Source of the DNA: an uncultured Lysobacterales bacterium
Lineage (GTDB): Bacteria > Pseudomonadota > Gammaproteobacteria > Xanthomonadales > Xanthomonadaceae
NCBI GenBank assembly: GCA_946886865.1
Contig: CAMPJI010000004.1
Location: 4,295 to 68,294, forward strand
Direction: 5' to 3'
Length of the DNA stretch: 64,000 nucleotides
In this document: one piece after another, positions 18,150 through 26,871 of the stretch
Numbering within the stretch: position 1 is the first letter of the stretch
Layout of the letters: each line of letters opens with the position of its first letter
Notes under the pieces: model-generated
What the model was told of the DNA's origin: nothing
The model's database searches: none
The model's input: only the letters and a program-made list of their open reading frames with translations
Program-made: the position numbers and the translations under genes

Positions 18150-19106
18150 ATGTCGACTTCGCCCGACGACGTCCTGGACGTCCTGATCATCGGCGCCGGC
18201 CCGGCCGGGCTGACGGCCGCCACCTACCTGTGCCGCTTCCACCGCCGCATTGCAGTGGTCGATGCCGGCAAGAGCCGCGCGCGCTGGATCCCGACCAGCC
18301 ACAACTGCCCGGGGTTCCCGTTCGGCGTGGGGGGCGACGAACTGCTGGGCAAGCTGCGCGAGCAGGCGCGCGGCTACGGCGCCGACATCGAGCAGGGGTG
18401 CATCGCCCGTCTGGAGCGCAGCGGTGAAGGCGACGCCGTGAACTTCGTGGCGACCGCCGAGGACGGGCAGGGCTGGCGCGCCCGCCACGTGCTGCTGGCC
18501 ACCGGCATCGTCGACGTGATGCCGCCCGTGGACGGCCTGGAGGCCGCCATCGAACGCGGCGCGGTGCGGCTGTGCGCGGTGTGCGACGGCTACGAGGCCA
18601 GCGACGAGCGCATCGCGGTGTACGGCCCGGTCGACGAAGCCATCCGCCATGCCGCGTTCCTGCGCAGCTACTCGCGCAACGTCGTGGCGTTGCCATGCGA
18701 GGACGACACGCCCTCGGACGCCTGCGCGCGACTCGCCCGCGAGGCGCACATCGAGGTCGTGGCGGTGCCCTGCCACATCGCACACGTGCCCGGCGACGGC
18801 TGCCGGGTCGAGTTCGAGGACGGCACCACGCGGGATTTCGAAACGCTCTACCCCGTGCTCGGCGGCAGCGCACAGTCGTCGCTGGCGGTGGCGCTGGGCG
18901 CCAAGGTGGACGAGAACGACGAGCTGATCGTCGACGCGAAGATGCAGACCAGCGTCGACGGCCTCTACGCGATCGGCGACATCGTCAGCGCGCTCAACCA
19001 GATCAGCGTCGCCGTGGGCCACGCCGCCATCGCCGCCACCGACATCCACAACCGCCTGCCGCGCAATTTCCGCGAGCTGACAGAGGACGCCGCGTCGGAT
19101 ACGTGA
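18150..19106 (+). CDS. Thioredoxin-reductase-like FAD oxidoreductase
   Basis: A 318-residue flavoprotein of the TrxB family. The FAD motif [17 protein letters not shown] is at the N-terminus and the C-terminal FAD segment [14 protein letters not shown] is intact. The redox-active pair is kept as CAVC ([10 protein letters not shown]), where E. coli TrxB has CATC. The second Rossmann motif, which binds NADPH, reads [15 protein letters not shown] and lacks the GxGxxA glycines, so NADPH use is doubtful. The start at 18150 gives the family length; an in-frame ATG at 18066, with a better GGGGGACA ribosome site, would add 28 residues and cannot be excluded. It is divergent from the M28 operon. Confidence 0.82.
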   Translation: MSTSPDDVLDVLIIGAGPAGLTAATYLCRFHRRIAVVDAGKSRARWIPTSHNCPGFPFGVGGDELLGKLREQARGYGADIEQGCIARLERSGEGDAVNFVATAEDGQGWRARHVLLATGIVDVMPPVDGLEAAIERGAVRLCAVCDGYEASDERIAVYGPVDEAIRHAAFLRSYSRNVVALPCEDDTPSDACARLAREAHIEVVAVPCHIAHVPGDGCRVEFEDGTTRDFETLYPVLGGSAQSSLAVALGAKVDENDELIVDAKMQTSVDGLYAIGDIVSALNQISVAVGHAAIAATDIHNRLPRNFRELTEDAASDT

Positions 19107-19119
19107 GTTCGGGGCGGGC

Positions 19120-19563
19120 TCAGTCCAGGTGACGCCGCAGCTGCGCAGCGTAGGCATCGAGCACGTCGCGCGCCGGGGTCGGTGGCGTGTCCGGGTACAC
19201 GTCGAGCATGCCGTCCCCCGTGCGCCGCGGATGCACGTGGATGTGCAGGTGCGGCACCTCCTGCCACGCCGCCGGACCAATGGAACTCCACAGGCTGATG
19301 CCCTCGCTGGGGAATGCCCGGCCGACCGCGCGCGTGATGCGCGACACGGTCGCCATCAGCGCCGCACCCGTGGCGTGGTCCAACGCCCCGACATCGTGGA
19401 AATGAGCGCGCGGGATGACCAGCACGTGCCCCGGGTTGAACTGACGGAAGCCGACGAACGCCATCGTCAGCGCGTCCTCGTGGACGATGCTGGCCGGTGC
19501 CTCGTGGCGCGCGATGGCGCAGAACGGGCAGTCCTCCTCCAAGCGCGTCGCCGTCTCAGCCAT
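19120..19563 (-). CDS. HIT-family nucleotide hydrolase/transferase
   Basis: A 147-residue histidine-triad protein: N-terminal CPFCAIA zinc motif, central FNPGHVLVIPRAH and the triad HLHIHVHPR. HIT proteins hydrolyse dinucleotides or AMP-linked compounds such as Ap4A or AMP-lysine. The start ATG at 19563 puts the zinc motif about residue 13, as in relatives, and lies inside the end of the upstream zinc-ribbon gene (8-base overlap). It is the last gene of a minus-strand group. Confidence 0.9.
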   Translation of the reverse strand: MAETATRLEEDCPFCAIARHEAPASIVHEDALTMAFVGFRQFNPGHVLVIPRAHFHDVGALDHATGAALMATVSRITRAVGRAFPSEGISLWSSIGPAAWQEVPHLHIHVHPRRTGDGMLDVYPDTPPTPARDVLDAYAAQLRRHLD

Positions 19564-19873
19564 CACGCCTGTCCGTGGATTGCGTCGGCAGCGGTCGCAG
19601 CGGACACAACACCACCAGCAGCCCCGCACCGATCATGGCCACGACGAGAATCGCTGGCACGACCGTCCACCACGCCTGCTGGCGAGTCACCAGCACGGCG
19701 GTCATGCCACCCAGACCGCCGGTGAGCGCATACAGCCACAGGGCGCGCGCCGGGTCGGGTTCGCTGCGCAGCTGACACTCCGGGCAGCGGTAGGGGTGCC
19801 AGTTGGTCACGCGCAGCATGCGCCAGAAGCGCACGCGGGCGCGGCAGTGGGGGCAACGGCCGGACGTTTTCAT
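19556..19873 (-). CDS. Zinc-ribbon membrane protein, unknown
   Basis: A 105-residue protein. Two CxxC pairs (CPHC near residue 8, CPEC near 30) form a likely zinc ribbon, followed by two membrane helices (about 45-62 and 69-90) and a short charged tail. The order zinc ribbon then two helices resembles other small bacterial inner-membrane proteins, without a known function. It overlaps the HIT gene start by eight bases and follows the HAD gene by 27 bases. Confidence 0.75.
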   Translation of the reverse strand: MKTSGRCPHCRARVRFWRMLRVTNWHPYRCPECQLRSEPDPARALWLYALTGGLGGMTAVLVTRQQAWWTVVPAILVVAMIGAGLLVVLCPLRPLPTQSTDRRDG

Positions 19874-19900
19874 GCGCGTGTCCTTGAATTGGCGCAGCTG

Positions 19901-20518
19901 CTATCGAGGACCGCCGGGGTTCGCGTCGGCGACAGGTGCGCCTCGATACCAGCGCTCATGCGCCATACCCAGCAGCGGGCGGTCTTCGGCTGTGTCGCCA
20001 TAGGCATGGATCCGCTCGAAGCGTGACAGGTCGAAGGCATCGCGCACGCGGCGGACCTTCTCGTCCAGCACGCATTGCGCGCCGTCGAATCGGCCTGTAA
20101 GCCGGCCGGCGCGGTGCTGCAGCGCGGAGCACAGCACCGGCAGCCCCTGCGCCTGGCACCACGGTCGAAGGTAGACGTCCAGTGCGCCCGACACGACCAC
20201 GATGGTATCGCCGCGGCGCCGATGCCAGTCGATGCGCTGCATGGCGTCTGCGCGCAGCTGACCGGGCAGCACGTCGCGCGCGAATGCCGCGCCATGCGCC
20301 TGCAGCTGGGCGAACGGCACGCCGGCCAGACCGATGCGCACGACCGCCGCGCGCACCACCGAACCCGGCACCATCCCCATGCGATAGCCGGCGACCAGGG
20401 GCGCGAGCACCGCGCCACCCCAGCGCAAGCGGTGCGGCGGCACCGCGCTTCGGATAAAGGCAGGGAACGTCTCGCCCGTCGTGATCGTTCCGTCGAAGTC
20501 GAACAGCGCCAGGTCCAT
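19901..20518 (-). CDS. HAD superfamily IB phosphatase
   Basis: A 205-residue protein with all HAD motifs: DFDGTIT at the N-terminus (nucleophile Asp), the Ser of motif II in VVVSGALDVY, the motif III Lys in DEKVRRV, and motif IV YGDTAEDRPLL. The cap and length fit the IB subgroup (phosphoserine phosphatase/SerB-like, including lipid-phosphate and phosphoglycerol phosphatases). The substrate is not clear. A TTG two codons upstream is another possible start. It is followed by the zinc-ribbon gene and preceded by zapE at 20 bases. Confidence 0.85.
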   Translation of the reverse strand: MDLALFDFDGTITTGETFPAFIRSAVPPHRLRWGGAVLAPLVAGYRMGMVPGSVVRAAVVRIGLAGVPFAQLQAHGAAFARDVLPGQLRADAMQRIDWHRRRGDTIVVVSGALDVYLRPWCQAQGLPVLCSALQHRAGRLTGRFDGAQCVLDEKVRRVRDAFDLSRFERIHAYGDTAEDRPLLGMAHERWYRGAPVADANPGGPR

Positions 20519-20537
20519 GCGCAAGGTTTCCGTGCGG

Positions 20538-21644
20538 TCAGCCGCGGTGTTCCAGCGCCAGGTACTCGGCCGACTGCATCTCGATCAGGCGCGAGGCGGT
20601 GCGCTCGAACGCGCCCACCAGCTTGCGGCCGGTGTACAGCTCCGGCGGCGGGGCGGCGGCGGTGCAGACCAGGTTGACGTGGCGGTCGTACAGCTCGTCG
20701 ACCAGGTGCACGAAGCGGCGCGCCGGGTCGTCGTTGCTGCCGTCGAACAGTGGGATGCCGCCGACCAGCACGGTGTGGTGCTCGGTGGCGATCTCGATGT
20801 AGTCGCTGGCCGCGCGCGGACCGTCGCACAGCGCTTCGAAGTCGAACCACGCGTGGCCCTCGGCCAGCGCACGTGCCGGGATCAGGCGGCCGTCGATCTC
20901 CAGCTGCCCGGCCTGCGCGCCGGGGTCGTCGGGGCTGCCGGCGGTGAGGGACGCCCAGCGCTGGGCCAGCCACGGCTCGCTGCCTTCATCCAGCGGCGCG
21001 CGGTAGACCGGCGACCGGGTCAGCTCGCGCAGCCGGTAGTCGGTGTCGCTGTCCAGTTCCAGCACGACGCAATGGCGCTTGAGCTGCTCGATCGCCGGCA
21101 GGAAGCGCTCGCGCTGCAGGCCGTCCTTGAACAGCCCGTCCGGGGCGATGTTGGAGGTGGTGACCAGCGCCACGCCTTCGGCGAACAGGCGCTCCATCAG
21201 CCGCCCCAGCAGCATGGCGTCGCCGATGTCGTTGACGAAGAACTCGTCCAGCACCAGCACGTGCAGGTCGCCGCCCCAGTGCCGGGCAATCGCCTTGAGC
21301 GGGTCGGACTCGCCGGCATGCGACTTCAGCTGCGCGTGCACCTCGCGCATGAAGCGGTGGAAGTGCGTGCGCCGCTTGGCCTCGAACGGCAGCCCGTCGA
21401 AGAACAGGTCCACCATGAAGGTTTTGCCGCGGCCGACGCCGCCCCACAGGTACAGGCCCTTCGGCGCGGGCTTGGACGCGCCACGCAGGCGGTCGAGCAG
21501 GCCCTGGCGCGGCGGGTCGAGCAGCGCGTCGTGCAGCCGGTCCAGTTCGGCCAGCGCGGGGTGCTGGGCCGGGTCGTCGGTCCAGTCGCCACGCTCGACG
21601 CCGGCGGCATAGCGGGCACTGGGCCGCGGCGCGGCGTCAGTCAT
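20538..21644 (-). CDS. zapE: Cell division AFG1-family ATPase ZapE
   Basis: A 368-residue AAA-type ATPase of the AFG1/ZapE family. Walker A WGGVGRGKT and Walker B LVLDEFFVNDIGDA are clear, with the Arg finger region TTSNIAPDGLFKDGLQRERFLPAI. ZapE acts at the Z ring in E. coli under stress or late division. Length matches the family. The start overlaps the stop of the upstream alpha/beta hydrolase gene by eight bases, so the two are coupled; the HAD gene follows 19 bases after the stop. Confidence 0.95.
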   Translation of the reverse strand: MTDAAPRPSARYAAGVERGDWTDDPAQHPALAELDRLHDALLDPPRQGLLDRLRGASKPAPKGLYLWGGVGRGKTFMVDLFFDGLPFEAKRRTHFHRFMREVHAQLKSHAGESDPLKAIARHWGGDLHVLVLDEFFVNDIGDAMLLGRLMERLFAEGVALVTTSNIAPDGLFKDGLQRERFLPAIEQLKRHCVVLELDSDTDYRLRELTRSPVYRAPLDEGSEPWLAQRWASLTAGSPDDPGAQAGQLEIDGRLIPARALAEGHAWFDFEALCDGPRAASDYIEIATEHHTVLVGGIPLFDGSNDDPARRFVHLVDELYDRHVNLVCTAAAPPPELYTGRKLVGAFERTASRLIEMQSAEYLALEHRG

Positions 21645-22326
21645 CGGGCATCGTCGCCACGGCGGGCAGGTACGGGCGCACGCCGTTCTTCACCGCGCCG
21701 CGCAGGTCCATCAGGCGGCGGTGGAAGAAGTGGCTGGTTTCGGGCATGCGCACCAGTTCCGGCGTGTGCTTCAGGCCCTTGAGGCCGTCGAGCCATGCGT
21801 ATACGGCGGCCGGGTCGACGATTTCGTCGGCCTCGCCCTGGATCACCAGCCACGGGCAGTCCGGCGGCGTGATGGCGTCGAACTCCCAGCCGCGGCCCGC
21901 CGGTGGCGCGATCGAGATCAGCATGTCGGGCTTGAGCTCGGCGGCCACCTTCAGCGACACGTACGCACCGAAGCTGAAGCCGGCCAGCCAGAGCCTGGCG
22001 TCCGGACGCTGGCGGCGCACCCACGCGACCACGGCGCGCAGGTCGTCGGCCTCGCCGTTGCCGTCGTCGAACGCGCCCTCGGACTGGCCGACGCCGCGGA
22101 AGTTGAAGCGCACCGTGGCCGCGCCCGATTCGCGCAGCGCGCGCGCGGCGATGGTCACCACCTTGTTGTGCATGGTGCCGCCCTCGGTGGGCAGCGGGTG
22201 GCAGAGCACCGCCACCAGCGGGCGCGCGTGGGCCTCGGCGGCCTCCACGATGGTTTCGATCGCACCGGCAGGCCCGTCGAGCACCAGCGGCGTGGATTCT
22301 TCGGTCGGGAAGACGGGTTCGGTCAT
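21637..22326 (-). CDS. Alpha/beta hydrolase (KANL3/Tex30-type)
   Basis: A 229-residue hydrolase. The N-terminal CHPLPTEGGTMHNKV and FNFRGVGQSEG segments, the nucleophile GFSFGAY, the acid region QGEADEIVDP and the final His in TSHFFHRRL give a full Ser-Asp-His triad. The group is often annotated as dienelactone-hydrolase-like or Tex30-like and its substrate is unknown. It is the first gene of the zapE-HAD-HIT run and overlaps zapE by eight bases. A -10-like TATGAT lies exactly six bases before the ATG, with no Shine-Dalgarno, so the message may be leaderless. Confidence 0.85.
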   Translation of the reverse strand: MTEPVFPTEESTPLVLDGPAGAIETIVEAAEAHARPLVAVLCHPLPTEGGTMHNKVVTIAARALRESGAATVRFNFRGVGQSEGAFDDGNGEADDLRAVVAWVRRQRPDARLWLAGFSFGAYVSLKVAAELKPDMLISIAPPAGRGWEFDAITPPDCPWLVIQGEADEIVDPAAVYAWLDGLKGLKHTPELVRMPETSHFFHRRLMDLRGAVKNGVRPYLPAVATMPDD

Positions 22327-22332
22327 CCGTTC

Positions 22333-22338
22333 ATCATA
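22333..22338 (-). promoter_or_regulatory. TATGAT -10 box six bases before hydrolase ATG
   Basis: On the minus strand TATGAT is followed by six bases and the ATG at 22326, so +1 would be the A of the start codon. The -35 is weak. This is the cleanest example of the leaderless layout in this stretch. Confidence 0.5.
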
Positions 22339-22396
22339 CGGGGCCGTGTGGGAGGAGCGTGTCGGCGGTCACGGACCGTGCCGCGCGCCGGCCGGC

Positions 22397-24157
22397 TCAG
22401 GGCGCCAGGTCCAAGCCCAGCAGCAGCGGATCGTGGTCGGAGCTGCGCCACGGCGTGCCCGCGCTGTCGGGGTTGCGGTAGCCGGCGGCCCGCGGTTCGT
22501 CGGCATTGGCGTGCCAATGGGCTGCGCCGCGCAGGCGCGCGGCGAGCGCGGGGCTGAGCAGGGCGTGGTCGAGCCGGCCGCGTTCGCCGTCGTAGCGGTA
22601 GCTGTAGGCCTCGGGATGCCCCTCGAAGGCGTCTCTCCAACCCGCCTCGCGCAGCCAGGCGATGGGCGCTTCCTGCCCGTACGCGTTCAGATCGCCGAGG
22701 ATCGCCACGCGATCGCTTCCCGATCCGGTCGGGTCGGACTCGAGCCACGCGTGCAGGCGTTGCGCCGACGCCACGCGGGTGGCGTTCCAGCACGCCGCGC
22801 CATCGCCCTGGTCGGCGTCCGGCCCGGACGCATTTCCGCAGCCCTTGGACTTGAAGTGATTGGTGGCCACGACGAACGGCGCACCGCGTCGGCCGCCGGA
22901 CCCCAACGAGACGAACGCCTGCGCCAGCGGTGCCCGGCTGAGCGTGTCGAACGGGGGAACGGTGAGCGTGGCCGGTGCGCCCACCGGGCGCACCCGGTCG
23001 AGCCGGTAGACCAGCCCGACCCGGATCGCATCGGTGCCCGGCCCTGCGCCGGCATCCACGGCGCGCCACGGGGTGCCAGCAAGACCGGCGTTGAGCGCAT
23101 CCACCAGCGCGGCCACGGCCGACCCCGGCCCATGGCCGTCGTTTTCCAGTTCCATCAGCGCCGCCACGTGCGGGTCCAGCGCGCGGATCGCGGCGACCTG
23201 CTTGCCCAGCTGGCGGGCGAAATCCCCGGGCGTGCGCGCGCCACGCTCGGTCGGGAAGCCGCCGCCGCGGCCGTCGCCGTTGAACAGGTTCTCGACGTTG
23301 AACGCGGCCAGCCGCGTATCGCCCGCGACCTGCGGCGGCGCGGGGCGGGGCGCTTCGGTCAGGCGCGGCGCGCCGGTCAGTTGCACCCGGTGGTCGCCGA
23401 ACCGGTGGTCGACGACGCCGGTGACCTCGTCCAGCGTGCTGCCGGCGCGGGCCCGTTCAAGGGCGGGCGGCAGCGGACCGGTGTCCAGCGGCCGGTCCTG
23501 GCCGAGGCGGCCGTCGTCCAGCACCAGCCGACGCTGCCGGTTGGCATCGGCCAGCGCCACGGCTTCGGCGCTGCCCGGCGCCGCGCGCTCGACCGGTGCC
23601 CACAGCGGGCCGTCGAACGACGTGAGGAGTTCGCCGCGGCGGGCGGCCTCGTCGGCGCTGGCCAGCGTCAGCGGCGCTTCGATCCGGACCGCCATGCCTT
23701 CGAAGGCCTCCCAGTCGTAGGGTGCGCCGGTCAGGGGCACGGGCGCGACGGCGCCGGAGGCCAGCGGCTCGATCCGAAGCGGCTGCAGTGCGGTCAGCGA
23801 TGCGCCATCGCCGGTCTCCAGCTCGACGACCGTGCCGTGCAGCCGGGCCCGCTGGCCGAGGGCCGGAAGCGCCGCCCCGGGGGCCGCCACGACGAACAGG
23901 GCGTCCGACGTGGCGGGGTCACCGTCGCCGTCGTCCTGCACGAACACCCCGCCAAGCCCGGCATCGCGCCGGAAGTCGGCCGTGACCACGCCTTCGATCC
24001 ACACCGCCTGGCCGGCGACCGGACTGCGATCGCCGCTGCCCTGCACGACCCCGACCGGTTGCGTGGCAGCGCCCGGGATCGAGCGGCACCCGGGCAGTAC
24101 CAGCAGCAGGGCGATGGAAAGGGCGAGGCACGGCGGCGTCAATCGGCGCATGGGCAT
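22397..24157 (-). CDS. Extracellular endonuclease/exonuclease/phosphatase lipoprotein (ExeM/NucH-like)
   Basis: A 586-residue lipoprotein: signal with lipobox LPGC (about residue 19-22), then an OB-like domain, a linker, and a C-terminal endonuclease/exonuclease/phosphatase domain with FNVENLFN, the metal Glu in ALMELENDGHG, the catalytic segment TNHFKSKGC, ILGDLNAYGQ and SSDHDPLLL. ExeM/NucH enzymes are secreted or surface nucleases that degrade extracellular DNA. Starts at 24157 and 24151 are both possible; both keep the signal peptide. A TATGCT -10 box is 26 bases upstream (24188-24183). It is followed by 70 bases to the next minus gene. Confidence 0.9.
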   Translation of the reverse strand: MPMRRLTPPCLALSIALLLVLPGCRSIPGAATQPVGVVQGSGDRSPVAGQAVWIEGVVTADFRRDAGLGGVFVQDDGDGDPATSDALFVVAAPGAALPALGQRARLHGTVVELETGDGASLTALQPLRIEPLASGAVAPVPLTGAPYDWEAFEGMAVRIEAPLTLASADEAARRGELLTSFDGPLWAPVERAAPGSAEAVALADANRQRRLVLDDGRLGQDRPLDTGPLPPALERARAGSTLDEVTGVVDHRFGDHRVQLTGAPRLTEAPRPAPPQVAGDTRLAAFNVENLFNGDGRGGGFPTERGARTPGDFARQLGKQVAAIRALDPHVAALMELENDGHGPGSAVAALVDALNAGLAGTPWRAVDAGAGPGTDAIRVGLVYRLDRVRPVGAPATLTVPPFDTLSRAPLAQAFVSLGSGGRRGAPFVVATNHFKSKGCGNASGPDADQGDGAACWNATRVASAQRLHAWLESDPTGSGSDRVAILGDLNAYGQEAPIAWLREAGWRDAFEGHPEAYSYRYDGERGRLDHALLSPALAARLRGAAHWHANADEPRAAGYRNPDSAGTPWRSSDHDPLLLGLDLAP

Positions 24158-24232
24158 GGGATACAGGCGTCGGGAAGGGGCGAGCATACGCAGCCGCGTC
24201 GACGCCGCCACGCGAGGGGCACTCCGGACACG

Positions 24233-24255
24233 AAAACGCCGCCCGGAGGCGGCGT
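24233..24255 (-). terminator. Rho-independent terminator of the cytochrome c5 gene
   Basis: Stem ACGCCGCC / GGCGGCGT with loop CGGA; read on the minus strand it is followed by TTTT (complement of 24233-24236). It begins 24 bases after the cytochrome stop. Confidence 0.85.
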
Positions 24256-24278
24256 CTTCAAAGCGGCGCGGGGCGCGC

Positions 24279-24794
24279 TTACTGCAGGTTGTCGACCATC
24301 CAGTCGACCGTGGCGATGACCTGCTCGTCGGTCAGCGCCGGGTTGCCGCCCTTGGCCGGCATCACGCCGGCCGCGCCGGTGAAGCCCTCGATGGCATGGC
24401 GGTGCAGCGTGTCCGAACCCTGGGCGATGCGCGACGTCCACTGCGCGGCGACCAGCGTCGGGGCACCGCCCGCGCCGGAGGTGTGGCAGCCGGCGCACAG
24501 GTTGTTGTAGATCACCTCGCCGTCCAGCGTGCCGCCGTAGGCGACCTGCGATGCAGCGGCGGCCGCGGCCGCGGCCTGTGCGGCGGCCTGCGCGGCGGCA
24601 CCGGTGTCACCGGCGTAGACCGCGCCGATCGGCGCGATGCGGCGCTGCGTGCGCTCGGCGACGCGCGGATCGGGCTCGTGCGGCAGTTGGCCGTGGATGA
24701 TGAACGCACCGATGATGAGGCCGAGGGTGACCAGCACCAGGAAGCCGATCACCATCGAGAATTTCTTGAGGAATTCGAGGTCGTAGTTGCGCAC
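24279..24794 (-). CDS. Membrane-anchored cytochrome c5-type protein
   Basis: A 171-residue class I cytochrome c. One N-terminal membrane helix (about 13-33) anchors it, an Ala-rich linker (about 65-82) follows, and the heme motif CAGCH is at 100-104 with the axial Met in GVMPAKGG near 145. Such proteins carry electrons to terminal oxidases or other periplasmic partners. The start is a GTG at 24794, supported by AGGTGG six bases upstream. A terminator follows and a tRNA gene lies just upstream on the same strand, separated by 93 bases. Confidence 0.93.
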   Translation of the reverse strand: MRNYDLEFLKKFSMVIGFLVLVTLGLIIGAFIIHGQLPHEPDPRVAERTQRRIAPIGAVYAGDTGAAAQAAAQAAAAAAAASQVAYGGTLDGEVIYNNLCAGCHTSGAGGAPTLVAAQWTSRIAQGSDTLHRHAIEGFTGAAGVMPAKGGNPALTDEQVIATVDWMVDNLQ

Positions 24795-24886
24795 GATCCA
24801 CCTGTTGGCGCGCCGGGCGCGGCGCGTGAAGCCATCGACGAAACGCCAGCCGATTCACGGACCGACCCCCGCACACGTGCAGGGAA

Positions 24887-24963
24887 TGGCGCGCCCGGAG
24901 GGATTCGAACCCCCGACCAATGGCTTCGGAAGCCACTACTCTATCCGGCTGAGCTACGGGCGC
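24887..24963 (-). tRNA. tRNA-Arg (anticodon CCG)
   Basis: Read on the minus strand, it has a 7-bp acceptor stem (GCGCCCG/CGGGCGC), a D arm, an anticodon arm with stem GTGGC/GCCAT and loop TTCCGAA, a T arm with GGTTCGAATCC, discriminator G and encoded CCA; 77 bases. The anticodon CCG reads CGG arginine codons. A TAGAAT box with a GC-rich discriminator is about 55 bases upstream. Confidence 0.97.
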
Positions 24964-25017
24964 CTGGCTGAGATCCGCGCGGGCCAGGCCTGGAGGCTCG
25001 GTCCGCGCGGGGCTGGC

Positions 25018-25023
25018 ATTCTA
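25018..25023 (-). promoter_or_regulatory. -10 box of the tRNA-Arg promoter
   Basis: TAGAAT on the minus strand followed by a GC-rich discriminator (GCCAGCCCCGCGCGG), a usual mark of stable-RNA promoters. The -35 is not clear. Confidence 0.4.
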
Positions 25024-25123
25024 GCGGCAAATGCGCGTTTGCGCGCTGCCGATGCGGGCCGGGCACGCGGCATGCGGTGATCGCAGGCCCGGCGCACGCG
25101 GCCCCTGCAACCATGAGAACCCG

Positions 25124-26020
25124 ATGACCGTTCCTCCCGAACACCCCGCGTCCGTGCCGTTCTGGCGCGACCGCCTGGCGCAGTACTGGCAGCTGGTCCG
25201 CGGCGACCGCCCGATCGGCTGGCTGCTGCTGCTGTGGCCGACCTGGTGGGGCCTGTGGCTGGCGGCCGAGGGCGTGCCGCCGGTGTGGACGCTGGTGGTG
25301 TTCAGCGCCGGCGTGTGGTTGACGCGCTCGGCGGGATGCGTGATCAACGACTACGCCGACCGCTGGCTGGACCCGCACGTCGAGCGCACCAAGGGCCGGC
25401 CGCTGGCGACCGGCGCGGTGCGCGGGCGCGAGGCGCTGGCGGTGTTCGCCGTGCTCATGCTGGTGGCGTTTGCGCTGGTGCTCACGCTCAACCGGCTGAC
25501 GGTGCTGCTGAGTGCCGTCGGCATCGTGCTGGCCGCCAGCTACCCGTACCTCAAGCGCTACACCCACCTGCCACAGGTGTACCTCGGCCTGGCGTTCGGC
25601 TGGGGCATCCCGATGGCGTTCGCGGCCGTGCGCGGGGAGGTGCCAGCGGTGGCGTGGCTGCTGTACGTGGCCAACATCTTCTGGGCGACGGCCTACGACA
25701 CCTGGTACGCGATGGTCGACCGCGACGACGACATCCGCATGGGCAGCAAGTCCACCGCGATCCTGTTCGGCGACCTCGACCTGGTCGCGCAGGGCGTGCT
25801 GTATGCGTTGTTCGTGGCGGCGCTGGTGCTGGTGGGGCAGCGCGCCGGGCTGGGCACGTACTACTGGGCGGGCGTCGCGGTGGCGGCGGTGCTGGTGGTC
25901 TGGGAATTCTGGATCGCCCGCGACCGCGAGCCGGCGCCGCTGTTCCGCGCGTTCCTGCACAACCACTGGGTGGGCGCAGCCGTGTTTGCGGGGATCGCCG
26001 CGGACTACGCGCTTCGTTGA
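25124..26020 (+). CDS. ubiA: 4-hydroxybenzoate octaprenyltransferase UbiA
   Basis: UbiA attaches the polyprenyl tail to 4-hydroxybenzoate in ubiquinone synthesis, in the inner membrane. The 298-residue protein has about nine membrane helices. Both Asp-rich Mg-prenyl-pyrophosphate motifs are present: NDYADRWLD (residues 75-83) and [12 protein letters not shown] in the second half, and [11 protein letters not shown] follows the first as usual. The ATG at 25124 gives the family length; the frame runs further upstream without a better start. It is followed 13 bases later by the convergent comF gene. Confidence 0.96.
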   Translation: MTVPPEHPASVPFWRDRLAQYWQLVRGDRPIGWLLLLWPTWWGLWLAAEGVPPVWTLVVFSAGVWLTRSAGCVINDYADRWLDPHVERTKGRPLATGAVRGREALAVFAVLMLVAFALVLTLNRLTVLLSAVGIVLAASYPYLKRYTHLPQVYLGLAFGWGIPMAFAAVRGEVPAVAWLLYVANIFWATAYDTWYAMVDRDDDIRMGSKSTAILFGDLDLVAQGVLYALFVAALVLVGQRAGLGTYYWAGVAVAAVLVVWEFWIARDREPAPLFRAFLHNHWVGAAVFAGIAADYALR

Positions 26021-26033
26021 GCACCGCGGGCGG

Positions 26034-26822
26034 TCACGGCACCCGCGCGCAGACCCACACGTCGACCCGCTGCACCCCGGCGCGCTGCAGTGCGCGGACG
26101 GCGGCATGCGCCGTGGCACCCGTCGTCATGACATCGTCGAGCAAGGCGACGTGGGCAGGCACGCCGCGCGCGCCATCCACATGGAATGCGCGGCGCATGT
26201 TGCGGCGGCGCTGGGCGGCGTCCAGGCGGGACTGCGGCGGCGTGGCGCGCACGCGGTGCAGCAGGCCCGTGCACAGCGGCACCCCGAGTGCGCGGGCGAG
26301 CGGCCGCGCCAGTTCCAGCGCCTGGTCGTAGCCGCGCTCGCGCAGGCGGCTGCGGTGCAGCGGCAGGGGGACCAGGGCTTCGGGGCGTTCGGCGTCGGCC
26401 AGGCGGGATGCCATGAGCTGCGACAGCAGGCGCCCCGCGGCAAGGTCGGCGTGGAACTTCAGTCGCGGCATCAGGCGGTCGAGCGGCGCGGCATACCGGA
26501 ACGCGGCGACGCACCGCGCCTGCGGCGGAGGACGGCGCAGGCAGGCCCCGCACGTGATATCCGCGACCGCCGCCATGCAGACGCCGGCCGCACGCATCTC
26601 CGCAGAGGCCGGTTCGCGGGGCGTCACGGGCACCGGCAGCCCGCAACGGACGCACGCCTGCCGATTCCATGGCAGTGCATCGGCGCAGGCCCGGCACAGG
26701 TCCAGTCCAAGGTGGCCGGCTTCGCCGCAGAGCAGGCATCGGGGGCGCCAGATGCGGCGGGCCAGCCGGGCACCGAGGCCGTCAACCGGGAACGGGGGGC
26801 TCAGGTTGACAGCGTCGGGCAT
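26034..26822 (-). CDS. comF: ComF-family phosphoribosyltransferase-like protein
   Basis: A 262-residue ComF/GntX-type protein. The N-terminal double zinc finger shows CLLCGE, CRAC, CVRCGL and CGAC pairs; the C-terminal phosphoribosyltransferase fold has the PRPP motif [14 protein letters not shown]. ComF proteins help take up DNA in competent bacteria; in others their role is not defined. The start ATG at 26822 gives the usual length, with GGAAAG upstream. It is divergent from bioB (49 bases apart), the same comF-bio linkage seen in other gammaproteobacteria. Confidence 0.92.
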   Translation of the reverse strand: MPDAVNLSPPFPVDGLGARLARRIWRPRCLLCGEAGHLGLDLCRACADALPWNRQACVRCGLPVPVTPREPASAEMRAAGVCMAAVADITCGACLRRPPPQARCVAAFRYAAPLDRLMPRLKFHADLAAGRLLSQLMASRLADAERPEALVPLPLHRSRLRERGYDQALELARPLARALGVPLCTGLLHRVRATPPQSRLDAAQRRRNMRRAFHVDGARGVPAHVALLDDVMTTGATAHAAVRALQRAGVQRVDVWVCARVP

Positions 26823-26871
26823 GCTTTCCAGACTGCCGCTCCTGCCTTGCCGTGTCCGTCGGGAAACCCCC

